From an uncultured Allomuricauda sp. (GTDB taxonomy: Bacteria; Bacteroidota; Bacteroidia; Flavobacteriales; Flavobacteriaceae), in assembly GCF_947495325.1 (NCBI RefSeq), contig NZ_CANLYK010000006.1, positions 1 to 64,000 of the forward strand: a stretch of DNA of 64,000 nt. Direction: 5' to 3'. Each line of letters begins with the position of its first letter. Position 1 is the stretch's first letter. Below are positions 62,182 through 64,000 of this stretch, piece by piece. The notes under the pieces were generated by a model. That model saw only the letters and a list, made by a program, of their open reading frames with translations, was not told where the DNA came from and searched no databases. The position numbers and the translations under genes were made by a program.

Positions 62182-64000
62182 TTATTTAGGTTGTTCCATT
62201 TGAACAATAATTGATTTACTAACTGGAGTATTGCTTTTGTCCGCGTACAAACCAATAGGAACCAAAATGTTGGTTTCCGGAAAATAGGCACATAAATTTC
62301 CAGAAGGAATATTGTATGGAATTACCTTAAACTTTTCTGCCCTGCGTTCCTTTCCTTCATAAAAACTGGTCAAATCCACTACTTGTTCGGATTTTAAATG
62401 CATATTTTCCATATCCTTTGGGTTCATAAAAACCACCCTTCGCTCTCCATAAATACCCCGATATCTGTCATTCATTCCATAAATAGTGGTATTGAATTGA
62501 TCGTGACTGCGTACCGTCATTAAAATAAATTCATTGGGTTTTAAATTATGTTCGGGAAGTTTACAGATTGAAAACTGTGCTTTTCCCCCAGGCAATTTTG
62601 AAAAATCCGCTTCCCGAGCATTGTTTGGTAGGTAAAACCCAGAACCTTCAGATTTTTTTGAATAATCCTGATATCCTTGAAATACTTGGGAAATTTTTTC
62701 TCTAACCAAATCATAATTACTTCCTAGGGCTTTCCAATCAATTTTGGAACTATCCTTAAAGTAATAACTTGCAATGCTTGCCACAATCTCAGGTTCGCTC
62801 TTTAAATTTTCACTGGCCGGTTCCATCCTTCCCATACTTTGATGCACCTTACCCATACTATTTTCAACAGTTACAAACTGTTTCTTATCCTTTTCTGTTC
62901 TGCCCAAAGTAGGTAAAATCAAAGCAGTTTTCCCGGCTGTAAGGTGTGTACGATTCAACTTTGTGCTAATCGAAACCGTTAAATCACAGCTTTGAAGTGC
63001 TTTTGAAGTGTATTCAGTATCGGAAGCCGCAGAAACAAAGTTTCCTCCCAAGGCCACAAAAACCTTGGCTTTTCCATCATGCATTGCTTTAATGGCATGT
63101 ACTGTGTCCAAACCTTCCTTCACCGGAGGTCTAAAACCAAATACCTGTTCAATAGATTTGTTTAGCGGTTCTGAAACATGATGCATAATTCCTACGCTCC
63201 TATCTCCCTGTACGTTACTATGTCCACGTACAGGGCAGGTTCCTGCTCCTTTTTTACCAATACTGCCTTTGAGCAATAATAGATTCACACATTCCTTAAT
63301 ATTTTCCACTCCATTTTTGTGCTGTGTGAGTCCCATAGCCCAGCAAATGATAATTTTTGATTTTTTTGCCAATACATCGACCGCACTATCTATCTTGGAA
63401 GAACTTACTCCAGATAATTCAAGTAATTTATTCTCATTCTGATTCTCCAAATCATCCAACAGTTCTTGATATCCATTTGTTTTGGAAGAGATAAATTCAG
63501 TATCAAAAACCTTTTCCCCATCTTTATGCTGTTTTGCCAAACGCTTCATAATCAACTTTAACAAGGGAACATCTTGATTTATTTTCACCTGAAGAAAAAT
63601 ATCGGTAAGGGTTGTTCCAGAGCCCAAAATCCCACTGATTTCCTGCGGATTTTTAAATCTGTTCAATCCACTTTCAGAAAGTGGATTAATGGTAATAATC
63701 TTACCTCCATTTTCTTTGCATTTTTGTAAAGCGGATAACATTCTAGGGTGATTGGTACCTGGGTTTTGGCCAATTACCATTACAACCTCTGCTTCAGGAA
63801 AGTCTTCCAATATAACAGAGCCTTTGCCAATACCCAAGGTTTCTGAAAGCCCCACCCCACTGGATTCATGGCACATATTTGAACAATCCGGCATATTATT
63901 GGTGCCAAAGGCACGTGCAAAAAGGCCATATAGAAAAGCAGCTTCATTGCTAGAACGCCCAGAGGTGTAGAAAATGGCTTCATCAGGAGAATCTAAATTG
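62182..64000 (-). CDS. FdhF/YdeP family molybdopterin oxidoreductase (5' end outside window)
   Basis: The frame is open from the stop at 62182 to the right edge; the track's 570-residue ORF starts only at an internal Met. The seen N-terminal part, IFYTSGRSSNEAAFLYGLF, FGTNNMPDCSNMCHESSG and GQNPGTNHPRMLSAL, is the YdeP pattern, followed by KIITINPL and the C-terminal domain (MTVRSHDQFNTTIYGMNDRYRG). Such proteins bind the bis-MGD cofactor and an Fe-S cluster; the physiological role is poorly defined. Perhaps 150-200 N-terminal residues are missing. Confidence 0.88.
   Translation of the reverse strand, partial: NLDSPDEAIFYTSGRSSNEAAFLYGLFARAFGTNNMPDCSNMCHESSGVGLSETLGIGKGSVILEDFPEAEVVMVIGQNPGTNHPRMLSALQKCKENGGKIITINPLSESGLNRFKNPQEISGILGSGTTLTDIFLQVKINQDVPLLKLIMKRLAKQHKDGEKVFDTEFISSKTNGYQELLDDLENQNENKLLELSGVSSSKIDSAVDVLAKKSKIIICWAMGLTQHKNGVENIKECVNLLLLKGSIGKKGAGTCPVRGHSNVQGDRSVGIMHHVSEPLNKSIEQVFGFRPPVKEGLDTVHAIKAMHDGKAKVFVALGGNFVSAASDTEYTSKALQSCDLTVSISTKLNRTHLTAGKTALILPTLGRTEKDKKQFVTVENSMGKVHQSMGRMEPASENLKSEPEIVASIASYYFKDSSKIDWKALGSNYDLVREKISQVFQGYQDYSKKSEGSGFYLPNNAREADFSKLPGGKAQFSICKLPEHNLKPNEFILMTVRSHDQFNTTIYGMNDRYRGIYGERRVVFMNPKDMENMHLKSEQVVDLTSFYEGKERRAEKFKVIPYNIPSGNLCAYFPETNILVPIGLYADKSNTPVSKSIIVQMEQPK

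Noticed and set aside
63780-63983. Possible frameshift in the molybdopterin oxidoreductase, because a 67-aa minus ORF overlaps it in another frame
   Set aside because: The main frame continues unbroken through 63895-64000 as IFYTSGRSSNEAAFLYGLFARAFG, so no frameshift is needed.

Overview
The window looks like a chromosomal segment of a marine-type member of the Flavobacteriaceae (phylum Bacteroidota). Evidence is the AT-rich composition, promoters of the Bacteroidota type (TTTG, 18-19 nt, TAnnTTTG), near absence of Shine-Dalgarno sequences, and family-typical genes: DUF3467 behind rpoC, the DUF1501/DUF1800 pair, DUF2851, and a TSP3-repeat surface protein. I cannot fix the genus. I see no rRNA, CRISPR array, IS element, prophage or integron. 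The window is mostly core genome with short, information-rich regulatory DNA between genes.

Layout. 1-1448 (minus, runs off the left edge): a secreted thrombospondin-type-3-repeat protein with a long 693-bp repeat; the ORF track misses it. 1850-5973: prfC, a small 4-TM protein, three small genes of unknown role, one with a lipoyl-like fold, and an SDR oxidoreductase. 6183-21352 (minus): the information-processing block rpsU, xerC, hpf, tRNA-Thr-Tyr-Gly-Thr, tuf, tRNA-Trp, secE, nusG, rplKAJL, rpoBC, DUF3467. 21469-32531 (minus): acyl-CoA dehydrogenase, helix-hairpin-helix protein, Na+/alanine symporter, K+ channel, PspC, DUF2851, DinB, rhodanese, two thioredoxin-fold proteins, DUF1501 and DUF1800. 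32703-34392: a MarR regulator, nitroreductase and YceI unit. 34465-41117: the full trpEGDCFBA operon behind a leader-peptide attenuator. 41139-64000: mixed housekeeping genes: M20 peptidase, response regulators, UDG-like protein, ppc, yaaA, a RluD-type synthase, a PASTA protein, ddl, coaD, PAS kinase, M14 peptidase, NUDIX, pyrE, birA, rsfS, ftsH, LUD protein, cdsA, psd, an acyl-CoA-binding protein, and the C-terminal part of a YdeP/FdhF-type molybdopterin oxidoreductase.

Most notable points. (1) trpF carries an in-frame 76-bp palindromic element that adds about 25 residues to the enzyme; a related palindromic element sits 282 bp upstream, directly behind trpC, so a mobile palindromic repeat appears to have become protein-coding. 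(2) A near-leaderless 18-codon trp leader peptide with three consecutive Trp codons precedes a terminator, and its stop-codon region can pair with the terminator 3' arm. (3) rpsU alone shows a perfect Shine-Dalgarno sequence, fitting control by bS21 of a ribosome whose anti-SD is masked. (4) Several signals are nested in one another: a tRNA-operon promoter in the hpf terminator, a terminator-like hairpin in the first codons of the helix-hairpin-helix gene, a MarR palindrome on its own promoter, and the pyrE promoter over the NUDIX start codon. (5) Four genes are forced to start at TTG because an in-frame stop lies between the TTG and any upstream ATG.

All homology statements come from reading motifs by eye; no database search was run.
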